The position numbers were made by a program, and so were the translations under genes. 64,000 bases of DNA, taken from positions 1 through 64,000 of the forward strand of contig NZ_FQXR01000013.1 in the NCBI RefSeq assembly GCF_900130025.1, read 5' to 3'. Origin of the DNA: Sporanaerobacter acetigenes DSM 13106. Its GTDB lineage: Bacteria; Bacillota; Clostridia; Tissierellales; Sporanaerobacteraceae. The notes below the pieces were generated by a model. It was not told where the DNA came from. It saw only the letters and a program-made list of their open reading frames with translations, and searched no databases. Shown piece by piece: positions 1-8,408 of the stretch (position 1 is the stretch's first letter; the number at the start of each line of letters is the position of its first letter).

Positions 1-108
1 TAGCGGTACATTAAATCTTATGGATAATTTATAGAAAGTATCTCCAGCCTTTATGGTATAAGGAAATGTCCCCGTTGGGCAACTTTTTTGCTTTTCATAA
101 TTCTCCAA
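1..108 (-). CDS. LysM-domain protein, partial (3' end outside the window)
   Basis: This is the N-terminal 36 codons of a LysM protein that runs off the left edge. It starts at a TTG at 106-108, preceded by the ribosome binding site AAAGGTGG with 8 nt spacing. The protein reads MENYEKQKSCPTGTFPYTIK and then the LysM opening AGDTFYKLSIRFNVPL. It is a paralogue of the next gene, whose start reads MNENRTQQACPLGSFPYTIKA. LysM domains bind peptidoglycan or related glycans. The promoter, with a sporulation-sigma-like pattern shared with the neighbour, suggests a spore-coat or cortex-associated protein, but this is inference. Confidence 0.8.
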   Translation of the reverse strand, partial: MENYEKQKSCPTGTFPYTIKAGDTFYKLSIRFNVPL

Positions 109-145
109 TATACTAACCACCTTTCTTTATATATTTACTTCAATA

Positions 146-173
146 TATTTTATGCATATAGGTATTTAAGTGT
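146..173 (-). promoter_or_regulatory. Sigma-K-like promoter of the partial LysM gene
   Basis: On the minus strand the sequence reads AC, 17 nt, then CATAAAATA, which fits the sigma-K pattern AC-N(15-17)-CATANNNTA. It lies about 38 nt before the TTG start. The second LysM gene has the same pattern with the same spacing, and TTAACACTT precedes both. Assignment to sigma-K rather than sigma-E is inference from the consensus. Confidence 0.5.
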
Positions 174-174
174 T

Positions 175-214
175 AAAAAAATAGACATATTCTCTAAGAA
201 ATATGTCTATTTTG
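175..214 (-). terminator. Terminator after the complete LysM gene
   Basis: A 10-bp perfect stem (181-190 with 201-210) is flanked by A and T runs. On the minus strand it is followed by a run of T residues just after the LysM stop codon. It also abuts the upstream element of the next LysM gene. Confidence 0.8.
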
Positions 215-229
215 ATCTTTATTTTATGC

Positions 230-763
230 TCATCTTGGTATACAAATTACTTGACCTATCTGAAGTCTGTTTGGATCTATCCCTGGATTTGCTGCTATTA
301 ATTGTTGTAGTGGAATATTGTATCGTTGAGCTATCAAATATAATGTATCTCCACTTCTTATAGTATAGTAAAATCCCCCTGGGCATGATGGAGTTGGAGG
401 TGCTGCCATAGGGATGCAAATTACTTGGCCTATTTGAAGTCTATTTGGATCTACTCCTGGATTTGCCCTTATCAATGCATCTACAGAAATATTATATTGA
501 AGTGCTATTCTATAAAATGTGTCACCAGGTCTGATTGTATAGTAAAATCCGCCTGGACATGAAGGTACTGGAGGTGCTGCAGTTGGAACACATATTATTT
601 GACCTACTCGCAAATTATTTGGGTTTATTCCTGGATTTATAGCCATTATAGCTCCTACAGTAGTTCTATTTGCAATAGCTATATTATATAATGTATCCCC
701 AGCTTTTATGGTATAAGGAAAACTTCCCAATGGGCACGCTTGCTGAGTTCTATTCTCATTCAT
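230..763 (-). CDS. Triple-LysM protein, probable spore-coat or cell-wall protein
   Basis: This 177-residue protein is made almost entirely of three LysM domains at about residues 16-60, 73-118 and 131-176. They are joined by short proline-rich linkers with the pattern AAPPxPSCPGGF. Each repeat has the LysM elements YTIxxGDTxYxIA and NPGxxPNxLxxGQxICxP. No signal peptide is visible, which is common for spore-coat LysM proteins such as SafA. I chose the ATG at 763 because AGGAAGG lies at normal distance; a GTG at 775 would overlap that ribosome binding site. The promoter pattern suggests mother-cell expression during sporulation. Binding to peptidoglycan follows from the family; the exact location is inferred. 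Confidence 0.85.
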   Translation of the reverse strand: MNENRTQQACPLGSFPYTIKAGDTLYNIAIANRTTVGAIMAINPGINPNNLRVGQIICVPTAAPPVPSCPGGFYYTIRPGDTFYRIALQYNISVDALIRANPGVDPNRLQIGQVICIPMAAPPTPSCPGGFYYTIRSGDTLYLIAQRYNIPLQQLIAANPGIDPNRLQIGQVICIPR

Positions 764-797
764 GATTTTAATCACCTTCCTATATTTGAATTCAATA

Positions 798-825
798 TAT
801 ATTATGCAAATATAGGTTCAAGTGT
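798..825 (-). promoter_or_regulatory. Sigma-K-like promoter of the triple-LysM gene
   Basis: The minus strand reads AC, 17 nt, then CATAATATA, matching the sigma-K consensus. It lies about 35 nt upstream of the ATG. Element, spacing and the flanking TTAACACTT are shared with the promoter of the adjacent LysM paralogue. Confidence 0.5.
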
Positions 826-847
826 TAATGAAGGTTTTGTATTAAGT

Positions 848-1522
848 TTATTTAAAAATTCCATTATATCCTATAAAAGCAGCAGCTAAATAAGCAACCG
901 TCTTTGGAATCATAAGTAATCCTATGGTTGGATTATATCTAGCAAATAATATTACTGGAATATAGAAAGCATAGGATATAAAAATCATAATGCTAAACCA
1001 TCTGAACGTATTATCCCTTGAATCTTTTGAATCTTTAAATATAAGTATAGCTGCTCCTAATCCTAATACCATAAGAGGAATATTTCTATACATTTCAAAA
1101 TTCATAGGTGCAATCTGACTGCCCCATTGATTTCCCGGCAAAAATAGTATTATAAGCCTTGCTATTCCACAGAGTAACAAAATAATAGTAACAATATTAT
1201 GTTCTTTGTCAAATCGAGCTCTCCAAACTTCCACCAACAACATATAAAATATAGTCACTGTGAGGGAAGTAAACATCTTCCCCATACCTAAGAGATAAGC
1301 ATTTTGGGTAAGTCCTCCTTTTAAATATGCAAGTACTCTAAATCCAACATGGCCAGTATCTCCTAGTGCAAGAAGAAGAAAAGCCAAAACTAACAATTTA
1401 CCTGTTTTTCTATCCTTAGAATTTAAACTATCTATATTTTTATACATCTTAATAGCCAAATACCATATGGCAACCAAATAAAATACATTAAATATTATTT
1501 CCATTACATCTTTCATTTCCAT
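848..1522 (-). CDS. Unknown multi-pass membrane protein
   Basis: I do not recognise this 224-residue protein. It has about six or seven hydrophobic segments separated by short charged loops, for example after residue 30 (NSKDRKTGK) and near the middle (RARFDKEHN). A conserved-looking GDTGHVGFR stretch lies in the second segment region. The start is an ATG with AGGAGA upstream. It follows the MarR gene by 22 nt, so the two probably form one transcript and the MarR protein may control it. A transporter, sensor or lipid-modifying role is possible; nothing in the sequence decides. Confidence 0.7.
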   Translation of the reverse strand: MEMKDVMEIIFNVFYLVAIWYLAIKMYKNIDSLNSKDRKTGKLLVLAFLLLALGDTGHVGFRVLAYLKGGLTQNAYLLGMGKMFTSLTVTIFYMLLVEVWRARFDKEHNIVTIILLLCGIARLIILFLPGNQWGSQIAPMNFEMYRNIPLMVLGLGAAILIFKDSKDSRDNTFRWFSIMIFISYAFYIPVILFARYNPTIGLLMIPKTVAYLAAAFIGYNGIFK

Positions 1523-1544
1523 AATTCAAAAATTCTCCTTTCTA

Positions 1545-2021
1545 TTATCTATCTACTATATTTTTTAGTATTTGAAGTCCTGTAATTATAGTTTCTAATT
1601 CTTCCTCTGAAGAATTGGAAAACAAATCATGAAAATAATTATCAATGACATTTTTAAAACCTTTTGCAATATTGTACCCATCTTCTGTAAGAGCTATATA
1701 GACAACCCTCCTGTCTCTTTCACTTCTAGTTCTAGAAACTAGTTTTTGTTTTTCTAATCTATCGATGATACCAGAAACTGTCCCATTAGTGATATACATT
1801 TCTTCACTTATATCACTAACTTTCATACTTCCATTTTTATACAGCATACTCATGATTGTAATCTGCGGAACCGTCAATCCAATATCTTCAAACTTTGCTT
1901 TTATGCTATTGTTTAACTTAAAATAAACTTCCTTTATAAGATAAGCAATGATTATGCCTTTGTCTGTACTAGAAATTTTTATCCCACCTCTCAATTTACT
2001 TTGCATGCTAATATTTTGCAT
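1545..2021 (-). CDS. MarR-family transcriptional regulator
   Basis: This 158-residue protein has the MarR winged helix-turn-helix at about residues 48-116. It includes VPQITIMSMLYKNGSMKVSDI, the recognition region TNGTVSGIIDRLEKQKLVSR and the wing RDRRVVYIALTEDG. Such proteins are dimeric repressors of adjacent genes that respond to small phenolic or drug-like ligands or to redox. It lies directly upstream of the unknown membrane protein gene and probably controls that operon. The ATG at 2021 has no clear ribosome binding site. A GAGAGGTGGG stretch lies inside the 5' end of the frame, so the true start may be a later, non-ATG codon. Confidence 0.85.
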   Translation of the reverse strand: MQNISMQSKLRGGIKISSTDKGIIIAYLIKEVYFKLNNSIKAKFEDIGLTVPQITIMSMLYKNGSMKVSDISEEMYITNGTVSGIIDRLEKQKLVSRTRSERDRRVVYIALTEDGYNIAKGFKNVIDNYFHDLFSNSSEEELETIITGLQILKNIVDR

Positions 2022-2064
2022 CCAAACTAATTATAGTTTAATACTAAAATAAAGAAATGTAAAG

Positions 2065-2092
2065 AAAAAAACCTTATTTAAATAAGGTTTTT
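2065..2092 (-). terminator. Terminator of the lipoprotein gene
   Basis: This is a perfect palindrome of A6-CCTTATTT and its complement, ending in a T run. It overlaps the stop codon of the minus-strand lipoprotein gene. Confidence 0.85.
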
Positions 2093-2709
2093 TAATCAAA
2101 TAGAGTTATTTCAGTTACATATTTGTTATAACAGTCGACTTTTATGAATGCACCACTGTTTTCGTTGTCTTTTTCATTGTATTGAAATACATAGTATTCA
2201 ATATTGTTTGAATTTTTTTCGACTTCATATTCTGTATTAGTAAGGGCTAATTCATCTTTTATACCTTTTAATTTTTCATTGATGAAATTCAAGCTTAATT
2301 TTTCTGCTGCTTTTTCATCCAATAATTTGCCGTCATGATTTTCTGGCAACATCTGCTGTAAATAAAATGCCTTTTCTTCACCTTTTCCTACTCTTATATC
2401 AAAAGTATTGGAATCATTCCAAAATAGATATTGATAATATCTACTATCATTCCCATAGTCGAAATAATTTACCTTCAAGTCATAGGAATCATCTATATCT
2501 ATTCCAAAATAATGTTTTATCTCATTTATTGCAATTTTCTTTCCTTTTTCTTCAATATCTTTGTCAACATTTTGATTTGCTTCTTTTCCCATTTCAGATG
2601 CTACCACAGTTTCTTTTTGTTGTGATGTATTCGCCTTTGAGCCACATCCCGAAAGCCCTGCAACTACTAAAATACACATTAAAATTAAGAATATCTTCTT
2701 CTTATTCAT
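2092..2709 (-). CDS. Lipoprotein of unknown function
   Basis: This 205-residue protein has a lipoprotein signal peptide (MNKKKIFLILMCILVVAG) and the lipobox LSGC, so Cys22 is probably lipidated and the protein anchored on the outer face of the membrane. A charged linker rich in Gln, Glu and Lys follows. The C-terminal part (about 60-205) alternates short strands and helices and is somewhat reminiscent of PepSY/YcdB-type domains, but I see no diagnostic motif. It has its own terminator and appears monocistronic. No function is assigned. Confidence 0.7.
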   Translation of the reverse strand: MNKKKIFLILMCILVVAGLSGCGSKANTSQQKETVVASEMGKEANQNVDKDIEEKGKKIAINEIKHYFGIDIDDSYDLKVNYFDYGNDSRYYQYLFWNDSNTFDIRVGKGEEKAFYLQQMLPENHDGKLLDEKAAEKLSLNFINEKLKGIKDELALTNTEYEVEKNSNNIEYYVFQYNEKDNENSGAFIKVDCYNKYVTEITLFD

Positions 2710-2821
2710 ACTCTCACTCCCTATACATTACTTTCTTTTTCACAATTTCTATATTTTAATTATATATAGCTTTATAAATAAAGTAGTTACAAAGGGTTTA
2801 CAAAAGTATGTCAATATTTAT

Positions 2822-4159
2822 TTAAGAAACACTCTTAGTTCTACTAGTTTTACTAATAATTTTTATGAATATCATATTTATTATAGGTATGAAATAAATG
2901 TAAAACGCATAGGGCAAATATTTAAGACTACTGACACCCAATGTCATAGCAGGTATAACACCAGATATATTCCACGGTACCATGGGAGATAATACAACTG
3001 CTGTATTTTCAATGTTTACAGCAAATTGGTATTTATCTATCTCCATTTTGTCATAAAAATCTTTCATTATTTGAATAGTAAGAACTATAGCTATTGATTG
3101 ATTGCCCCCAAAAGCTGCTGTTAAAACACTTATTATAGCGGTAGCTATAAATAACCTGCATCTCGAATTTACTCCATCAAACAAACTATGAATACCTTTC
3201 AAAAATCCTGCACTATCCAATAATCCCGCAAGAGAACAAGATACAAAAGTCATAAATATTGCTTTAAGCATAGATATAACTCCTCCTCCTTTTATTATGG
3301 AGGAAAGAAAAATTTCTTTAGGAATACTGTATCCAAAGAAAAGATATTTCATAAAATCTTGAATTTTTATTCCCTGATAAAAACAACTTATAAAAAAGGC
3401 TAAAACTATGCTCAAACTCATAGATATTTTTACATTTACTTTAAATACACTCAATGCAAGTATTAAAATTGCAGGTAGTAGTACCAAAAAACTTATGTTG
3501 AAATTTTTAATTATTTCTTCATTTATTTTATTTTGTGTAAAATTTAAAGGATACTTAGTAGAAATAAATATATATATAAATAAAGAAATTCCATAAGGAA
3601 TAATTGCAGTTTTAAACATATTTTTTATATTCTCATAGAGATCAGTCTCGGTTAAATTAGCTATTAAGTGAGCACTGGAAGACATAGGGGAACATCTATC
3701 CCCAAAATATGCCCCTGCTACAATAGCTCCTGCAGCTATATTTGAATTAAGACCTCCGCTTTTAGCCATAACCATAAGGCTAAGACCTACCGTGCCTACA
3801 GTACCAAAGGCTGTTCCCAATATAAATGAAATTACAGTACATATCATAAAAGCATAGACCACAAAATATCTTGGGTTCATAAATTCTATACCATAATAAA
3901 CCATGCCTTGAACAGTGCCAGAAGCCATCCATGATGCTGTAATCATTCCAATGAGTATTAGCACTTCTGACACAATAAAAGATTTCTTTCCACCTTCGTA
4001 GGACATTTTCATTATTTCTTTAAAAGAATATCCTCTTTTATAAGCAATAAAACAAAAAATAAAAAAACATATAGTCAAAGGAATTCCTATGAACATGTCT
4101 CTATAAATAGAATAAATAAGTAAAATAGAAGATATTACAAATCCTAGTATTAAATCCAT
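2822..4159 (-). CDS. nhaC: Na+/H+ antiporter, NhaC family
   Basis: This 445-residue protein has about 11-12 membrane segments. Its family signature GDRCSPMSSSAH lies near residue 165 and matches the NhaC GDxxSPxS motif; NVENTAVVLSPMVPWN-type residues appear near 380. NhaC proteins exchange external protons for internal Na+, or the dicarboxylate/amino-acid pair malate/lactate in some branches, and support sodium and pH homeostasis in the cytoplasmic membrane. The gene is flanked by unrelated genes and looks monocistronic. The subfamily substrate cannot be set from sequence alone. Confidence 0.85.
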   Translation of the reverse strand: MDLILGFVISSILLIYSIYRDMFIGIPLTICFFIFCFIAYKRGYSFKEIMKMSYEGGKKSFIVSEVLILIGMITASWMASGTVQGMVYYGIEFMNPRYFVVYAFMICTVISFILGTAFGTVGTVGLSLMVMAKSGGLNSNIAAGAIVAGAYFGDRCSPMSSSAHLIANLTETDLYENIKNMFKTAIIPYGISLFIYIFISTKYPLNFTQNKINEEIIKNFNISFLVLLPAILILALSVFKVNVKISMSLSIVLAFFISCFYQGIKIQDFMKYLFFGYSIPKEIFLSSIIKGGGVISMLKAIFMTFVSCSLAGLLDSAGFLKGIHSLFDGVNSRCRLFIATAIISVLTAAFGGNQSIAIVLTIQIMKDFYDKMEIDKYQFAVNIENTAVVLSPMVPWNISGVIPAMTLGVSSLKYLPYAFYIYFIPIINMIFIKIISKTSRTKSVS

Positions 4160-4224
4160 ATTTTCTCTCCCTTATGATTGCCACTATAGTGAATTGATAT
4201 GAAACCACAAATATTATAACATAA

Positions 4225-4260
4225 AAAAGTTCTTTTCTACTCTCTCAGAAAAGAACTTTT
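4225..4260 (-). terminator. Terminator of the DEAD-box helicase gene
   Basis: A 14-bp stem of AAAAGTTCTTTTCT and its complement closes on an 8-nt loop. It lies 11 nt after the helicase stop, and in the minus direction the stem ends in a T run. Confidence 0.85.
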
Positions 4261-4270
4261 ACCACTAATT

Positions 4271-5860
4271 TTAATGTCTTGGATTTGCTATTTCAATATT
4301 TATTTTTTTACCCTTTATTTTGTGGTTTTTAAGTCCCGCAAGAACTTCTTTTACATATTCCTTTGGAACTTCTACGAACGTAAACTTATCATATATATCA
4401 ACTTTTCCTATACTCTTTCTTGGAAGACTTGTTTCCCCTGTTATTGCTCCAACAATATGTCTTGGGCTTATGTTTTCTCTTCTTCCAATATTTACAAACA
4501 ATCTTACCATTCCAGCTTCTGCACCAGTATTTACTGCATCTAAGTCTAAATCCTCATGACCATCCTTTTTGTTTTCATCCATATACATTTTAAGTATTGC
4601 TGAAGCTATGTCTATAGAATTGTAATCTTCCTCCAACAAAGTATCTATAATATTTTGATACTTTGAAATTTCTTCATTATCTAGTTCATGTCTTATTTTA
4701 TCCAATAGAATATCAATTTTCTTTTCCTCTACATCACCTAATGTAGGTAAATCTTTTCTCATTATCTTGGTCTTTGTATATTTTTGAATATCTTTTAACT
4801 TATATATATCCCTACCTACTACAAAACTAAAAGCCGTACCTTCCCTTCCTGCCCTTGCAGTTCTTCCTATTCTATGAACATAGTATTCTTCATCTTGTGG
4901 AATATCATAATTAAATACTATATCCACATCATCTACATCAATACCTCTAGCTGCTACATCTGTTGCAACAAGAATGTCTATATTTCCACTTCTAAATGTA
5001 GACATGACCTTATCCCTTTGAGTTTGTTTTAAATCTCCATGAAGTCCATCTGCAAAATATCCTCTTCCTTGAAGTTCCAATACAAGTTCATCTACTTTTC
5101 TCTTTGTATTGCAAAAAACAAGAGAAAGCTTTGGGTTATATATATCTATAAGCCTACATAATATCTCTGTTTTCATATTTGGCTTTAACTCAAAATAATA
5201 TTGTTCTACCTTAGGTACTGTAAGTTCCTTATGAACCACTTTTATGATCTCAGGGTTTTTTTGAAATTTTTTTGCAAAACTCATTATTTCTTGTGGCATT
5301 GTTGCTGAGAAAAATACAGTTTGTCTATCCTCAGGCATTTTACCTAGTATAAGTTCAATATCATCTCTAAATCCCATATCAAACATTTCATCTGCTTCAT
5401 CAAGAACTACCATATTTATATTTCCAGGTTTCAAAGTATGCCTATTTAAATGATCTATAACTCTTCCTGGTGTTCCGATGACAATTTGTACTCCCTTTTT
5501 CAGCGCTTTTATCTGTCTTTCAATTGGTTGCCCACCATATACAGGCAATATATATACGTTTTTTTTGTATTTTGCCAATTTACTTATTTCTTCTGCCACT
5601 TGTATGCATAGTTCTCTAGTAGGACACAGTACAATTGCTTGCAGTTGTCTGTTCTCCTCGTCACACATTTCTAAAATAGGTACACCAAAAGCTGCAGTTT
5701 TTCCTGTTCCCGTTTGAGCTTGACCTATTACATCTTTACCTTCAAGTATATATGGTATAGCTTGTGATTGAATAGGAGACGCTTCTTCAAATCCCATATC
5801 TGAAACAGCTTTTTTTATCTCCTGTGAAAACTCCATGTCTTCAAATTTTAATTTTTTCAT
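4271..5860 (-). CDS. DEAD-box ATP-dependent RNA helicase with DbpA-type RNA-binding tail
   Basis: This 529-residue protein carries all helicase motifs: Q motif (FEDMEFSQ to SPIQSQAIP), motif I AQTGTGKT at 48-55, PTREL near 80, DEAD at 154-157, SAT at 185-187 and HRIGRTARAG near 335. The last 75 residues (from about 455) form a DbpA/CsdA-type RNA-binding domain that ends in KKINIEIANPRH. Family members unwind short RNA duplexes in ribosome assembly, mRNA turnover and cold adaptation. The length and tail fit CshA/DeaD rather than the short CshB type. It is monocistronic with its own terminator. Confidence 0.95.
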   Translation of the reverse strand: MKKLKFEDMEFSQEIKKAVSDMGFEEASPIQSQAIPYILEGKDVIGQAQTGTGKTAAFGVPILEMCDEENRQLQAIVLCPTRELCIQVAEEISKLAKYKKNVYILPVYGGQPIERQIKALKKGVQIVIGTPGRVIDHLNRHTLKPGNINMVVLDEADEMFDMGFRDDIELILGKMPEDRQTVFFSATMPQEIMSFAKKFQKNPEIIKVVHKELTVPKVEQYYFELKPNMKTEILCRLIDIYNPKLSLVFCNTKRKVDELVLELQGRGYFADGLHGDLKQTQRDKVMSTFRSGNIDILVATDVAARGIDVDDVDIVFNYDIPQDEEYYVHRIGRTARAGREGTAFSFVVGRDIYKLKDIQKYTKTKIMRKDLPTLGDVEEKKIDILLDKIRHELDNEEISKYQNIIDTLLEEDYNSIDIASAILKMYMDENKKDGHEDLDLDAVNTGAEAGMVRLFVNIGRRENISPRHIVGAITGETSLPRKSIGKVDIYDKFTFVEVPKEYVKEVLAGLKNHKIKGKKINIEIANPRH

Positions 5861-5930
5861 ATAAATTTAAATCTTCCTTCCATAATTTATTAGCGTTTTA
5901 AGTATATCTTTATTGTTCCAAAAATGCAAC

Positions 5931-6851
5931 TTAAATATTATAATTCTTTCCTTGAAAACTATCACGTCTTTTCAATTCCATATCTATGCCTGACAGTACC
6001 CTTAACTTATCAAGGCTCCAACGTGGTTCTACCAAAAGTTCCTTTTTCCCATCTCCCGTAAGGCGATGAATGACCATATTTTCTGGCAAGAGTTCAATAG
6101 CATCACAGACGAGATTTATATACTCATCCTTGGACAAGATATGAAAAGGATTTTTTTTGTAGTATTCATACAAATCCGTGCCTTTTTGTACATATAAAAG
6201 ATGAAACTTAACTCCCCAAGTATTAGTTTTGGCCACATATCTTACAGAGTCAAGAATATCTTTTGTAGATTCTTTTGGAAGTCCAAATATAAGATGAGTA
6301 ACAACTCGTATATTTCTCTTTTTTAGTTCTCTCACTGCATTTTCATATACTGACAAGTCATATCCTCTTCTTATAAATTTAGCTGTATCTTCATGAATAG
6401 TTTGAAGCCCCAGTTCAACCCACAAAAAAGTTTTCATATTAAATTCTTCAAGCAAATCCAATATATCTAAATTCAAGCAATCTGGTCTAGTAGCTATTGA
6501 AAGACCTGATACATCATCTAATGAAATAGCCTCTTCGTATTTTTGTCTTAAGTCTTCGCATGTAGAATAAGTATTGGTGAAATTTTGAAAGTAAGCTATA
6601 TACTTTCCTTCAGGCCATTTCTTTGATAAAAACTCTTTTTGATTTCCAATCTGTTCACTAATAGATAAGCATCTTTCGGCAGCAAATTCTCCTGAACCTT
6701 CTTCACCGCAAAATATACATCCCCTATTCCCTACTGTACCATCTCTATTAGGGCAAGTAAATCCACCGTCAAGGGAAAGCTTTATGGTCTTTCTACCAAA
6801 TACCTTTCTCAATTCATAATCTAATGAGTGGTACCTTTTATCTTTCCACAC
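5931..6851 (-). CDS. TIGR01212-family radical SAM protein (YtqA/YhcC-like)
   Basis: This 306-residue protein has the iron-sulfur cluster cysteines C33, C45 and C48 (FTCPNRDG and GCIFCG), spaced CX11CX2C as in the TIGR01212/YtqA family rather than the classical CX3CX2C. The body has the radical SAM barrel (SIATRPDCLNLDIL, VELGLQT, VVTHLIFGLP). Such enzymes cleave S-adenosylmethionine to a 5'-deoxyadenosyl radical. For this subfamily a tRNA-related role has been discussed, but the substrate is not fixed by this sequence. The start is a GTG with AAAGGTG upstream. Confidence 0.9.
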   Translation of the reverse strand: MWKDKRYHSLDYELRKVFGRKTIKLSLDGGFTCPNRDGTVGNRGCIFCGEEGSGEFAAERCLSISEQIGNQKEFLSKKWPEGKYIAYFQNFTNTYSTCEDLRQKYEEAISLDDVSGLSIATRPDCLNLDILDLLEEFNMKTFLWVELGLQTIHEDTAKFIRRGYDLSVYENAVRELKKRNIRVVTHLIFGLPKESTKDILDSVRYVAKTNTWGVKFHLLYVQKGTDLYEYYKKNPFHILSKDEYINLVCDAIELLPENMVIHRLTGDGKKELLVEPRWSLDKLRVLSGIDMELKRRDSFQGKNYNI

Positions 6852-6877
6852 AATTTATCACCTTTCAACAAATTAAT

Positions 6878-6900
6878 AAGTCAGGGGCAACCCCTGACTT
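6878..6900 (-). repeat. Strong intercistronic hairpin
   Basis: A 10-bp perfect stem (AAGTCAGGGG with CCCCTGACTT) closes on a 3-nt loop. It is unusually GC-rich for this window. It sits between two minus-strand genes and no T run follows, so it may be a processing or stability hairpin, or an imperfect terminator. Confidence 0.6.
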
Positions 6901-6907
6901 GTTCTAG

Positions 6908-7264
6908 TTAAATTTCCATAGTATCAACTACAATTATATCATCACCAAATTGAATATCAAATTCAATCAACATATCTTCTCTTGTAGCACCATAAGATTT
7001 AGGCATTTCAATTATATCTAGTACATAATCTTCATTTAATTTTTCACGAATTTTTTCTTCAAAAGATTCCAAATAGATGTATATTCTCTCGTTAAGACTA
7101 AATGTTCTTCCTGAACTTACATGTTCATTTAAAACTTTCAAATCATCTTTATTATCTACATGATATACAGAGTACTTTGTCAAAATATCTACTACATTTT
7201 CATCTAGATTTTTATAAGCCACTAAATAAACTTTATACTTGACAGTTACTTCTTTTTTCCTCAT
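6908..7264 (-). CDS. Small protein of unknown function
   Basis: I do not recognise this 118-residue protein. It is soluble, acidic and rich in alternating hydrophobic and charged residues, with predicted alternation of strands and helices (KVYLVAYKNLDENVVDIL, ERIYIYLESFEEKIREKL). It has no signal peptide, membrane segment or cysteine. The ribosome binding site is strong (AAAGGAGGG before ATG). It lies 23 nt downstream of the M42 peptidase gene, so the two may be cotranscribed. Confidence 0.65.
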   Translation of the reverse strand: MRKKEVTVKYKVYLVAYKNLDENVVDILTKYSVYHVDNKDDLKVLNEHVSSGRTFSLNERIYIYLESFEEKIREKLNEDYVLDIIEMPKSYGATREDMLIEFDIQFGDDIIVVDTMEI

Positions 7265-7287
7265 TATTTTCCCTCCTTTTATTTCAT

Positions 7288-8322
7288 CTAATCACATAAC
7301 AAATACTTTATTAAAAGTTCAGTAGTATTATTTATAGATGATATATGAGTCCTTTCATAATGATGAGAAGCATCTACTGCGGGGCCTAAGCTAGCAAAAT
7401 TTATATCTTTTCCTTGACCAGCAACATGAGTAGAATCTGAACTATAAAAATTATATAGATCTACTTTATATCTAATATTGTTTTCTTCAGCTATATCCAC
7501 AAGTTTATTCCTAAATTCAAAATTGTAAGGGCTTCTCCTATCCATAGCTGCAATGCTGACACTATATTCATCTGAATGTTGTCCTTCTCCTACAATTCCT
7601 ATATCCACAGCTATCATCTCTGCTACTTTTTCAGGTTCTCCTGCTACTCCATGACCTATCTCTTCATAATTGCTAATGAAAAAATGTGTTGTATACTTAG
7701 GCTTTAATTTGTTTTCACTGAAATATCTAGCAATTTCAACTAATATTGCAACAGCCAATTTATCATCTAAATATCTAGATTTGACAAATCCTGAATCTGT
7801 TATTTCTGTTCTAGTATCCATACAAATAAAATCTCCAATGTTGATTCCTAAATCTAGTACATCTTCTTTAGAAGCAACAATCTCATCAATTCTAACCCTC
7901 ATACTTTCCTCGCTTCTAGGATCATTTTTAGCCTCGCCATATATATGAGCAGAAGCCATTGTAGGAATAATAGACCCACGAATTTTTTTACCTTTTCTGG
8001 TGATTATGTAACAATTCTCTCCTTCAATCGAACTCCAACTACTTCCTCCAACTTTTTTGTACTTCAATTTGCCATCACTAGTGATATCATTAACCATACA
8101 ACCTAATGTATCAATATGTGCTGTAATCATTACATGTTTCTCATCATTTTCTCCTTTTAATGTACCAATCAAGGCTCCTTTGTTTGTCAATTTTGTTTTT
8201 ACTTTAAACTTTTCAAAATCTTTTTTTACCTCTAATATAGCCTCTCTTGTATATCCTCCCGGACTAGGAATTTGAAGATACTTTTTCATAGCTTTCAAAA
8301 TAAATTCTGTATTTATTTCCAT
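7288..8322 (-). CDS. M42-family metallo-aminopeptidase
   Basis: This 344-residue protein is a cytoplasmic dinuclear metal peptidase of the M42 (glutamyl aminopeptidase/YsdC/FrvX) family. The metal and catalytic residues are visible: H69 and D71 in AHIDTLG, D186 in YLDDK, the Glu pair E220-E221 in NYEEIG, D240 in AVDIG, and a terminal His in the SHHYERTH stretch near 320-325. Family members assemble into large tetrahedral dodecamers that remove N-terminal residues from short peptides. The role fits peptide catabolism, in line with the Opp and TldD/E genes later in the window. The start has GAGGAGG-type ribosome binding. Confidence 0.9.
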   Translation of the reverse strand: MEINTEFILKAMKKYLQIPSPGGYTREAILEVKKDFEKFKVKTKLTNKGALIGTLKGENDEKHVMITAHIDTLGCMVNDITSDGKLKYKKVGGSSWSSIEGENCYIITRKGKKIRGSIIPTMASAHIYGEAKNDPRSEESMRVRIDEIVASKEDVLDLGINIGDFICMDTRTEITDSGFVKSRYLDDKLAVAILVEIARYFSENKLKPKYTTHFFISNYEEIGHGVAGEPEKVAEMIAVDIGIVGEGQHSDEYSVSIAAMDRRSPYNFEFRNKLVDIAEENNIRYKVDLYNFYSSDSTHVAGQGKDINFASLGPAVDASHHYERTHISSINNTTELLIKYLLCD

Positions 8323-8408
8323 GTCCTTTCCTCCTCATGTATGTAGAAAATATTTTATTATATATTTATTATACCAAATATTCGTTAAATATTTAATTTG
8401 TAGAAATA

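Noticed and set aside
88-363. A plus-strand frame rich in Leu and Tyr over the LysM genes
   Set aside because: It is a shadow of AT-rich sequence with no ribosome binding site, lying over genes on the opposite strand.
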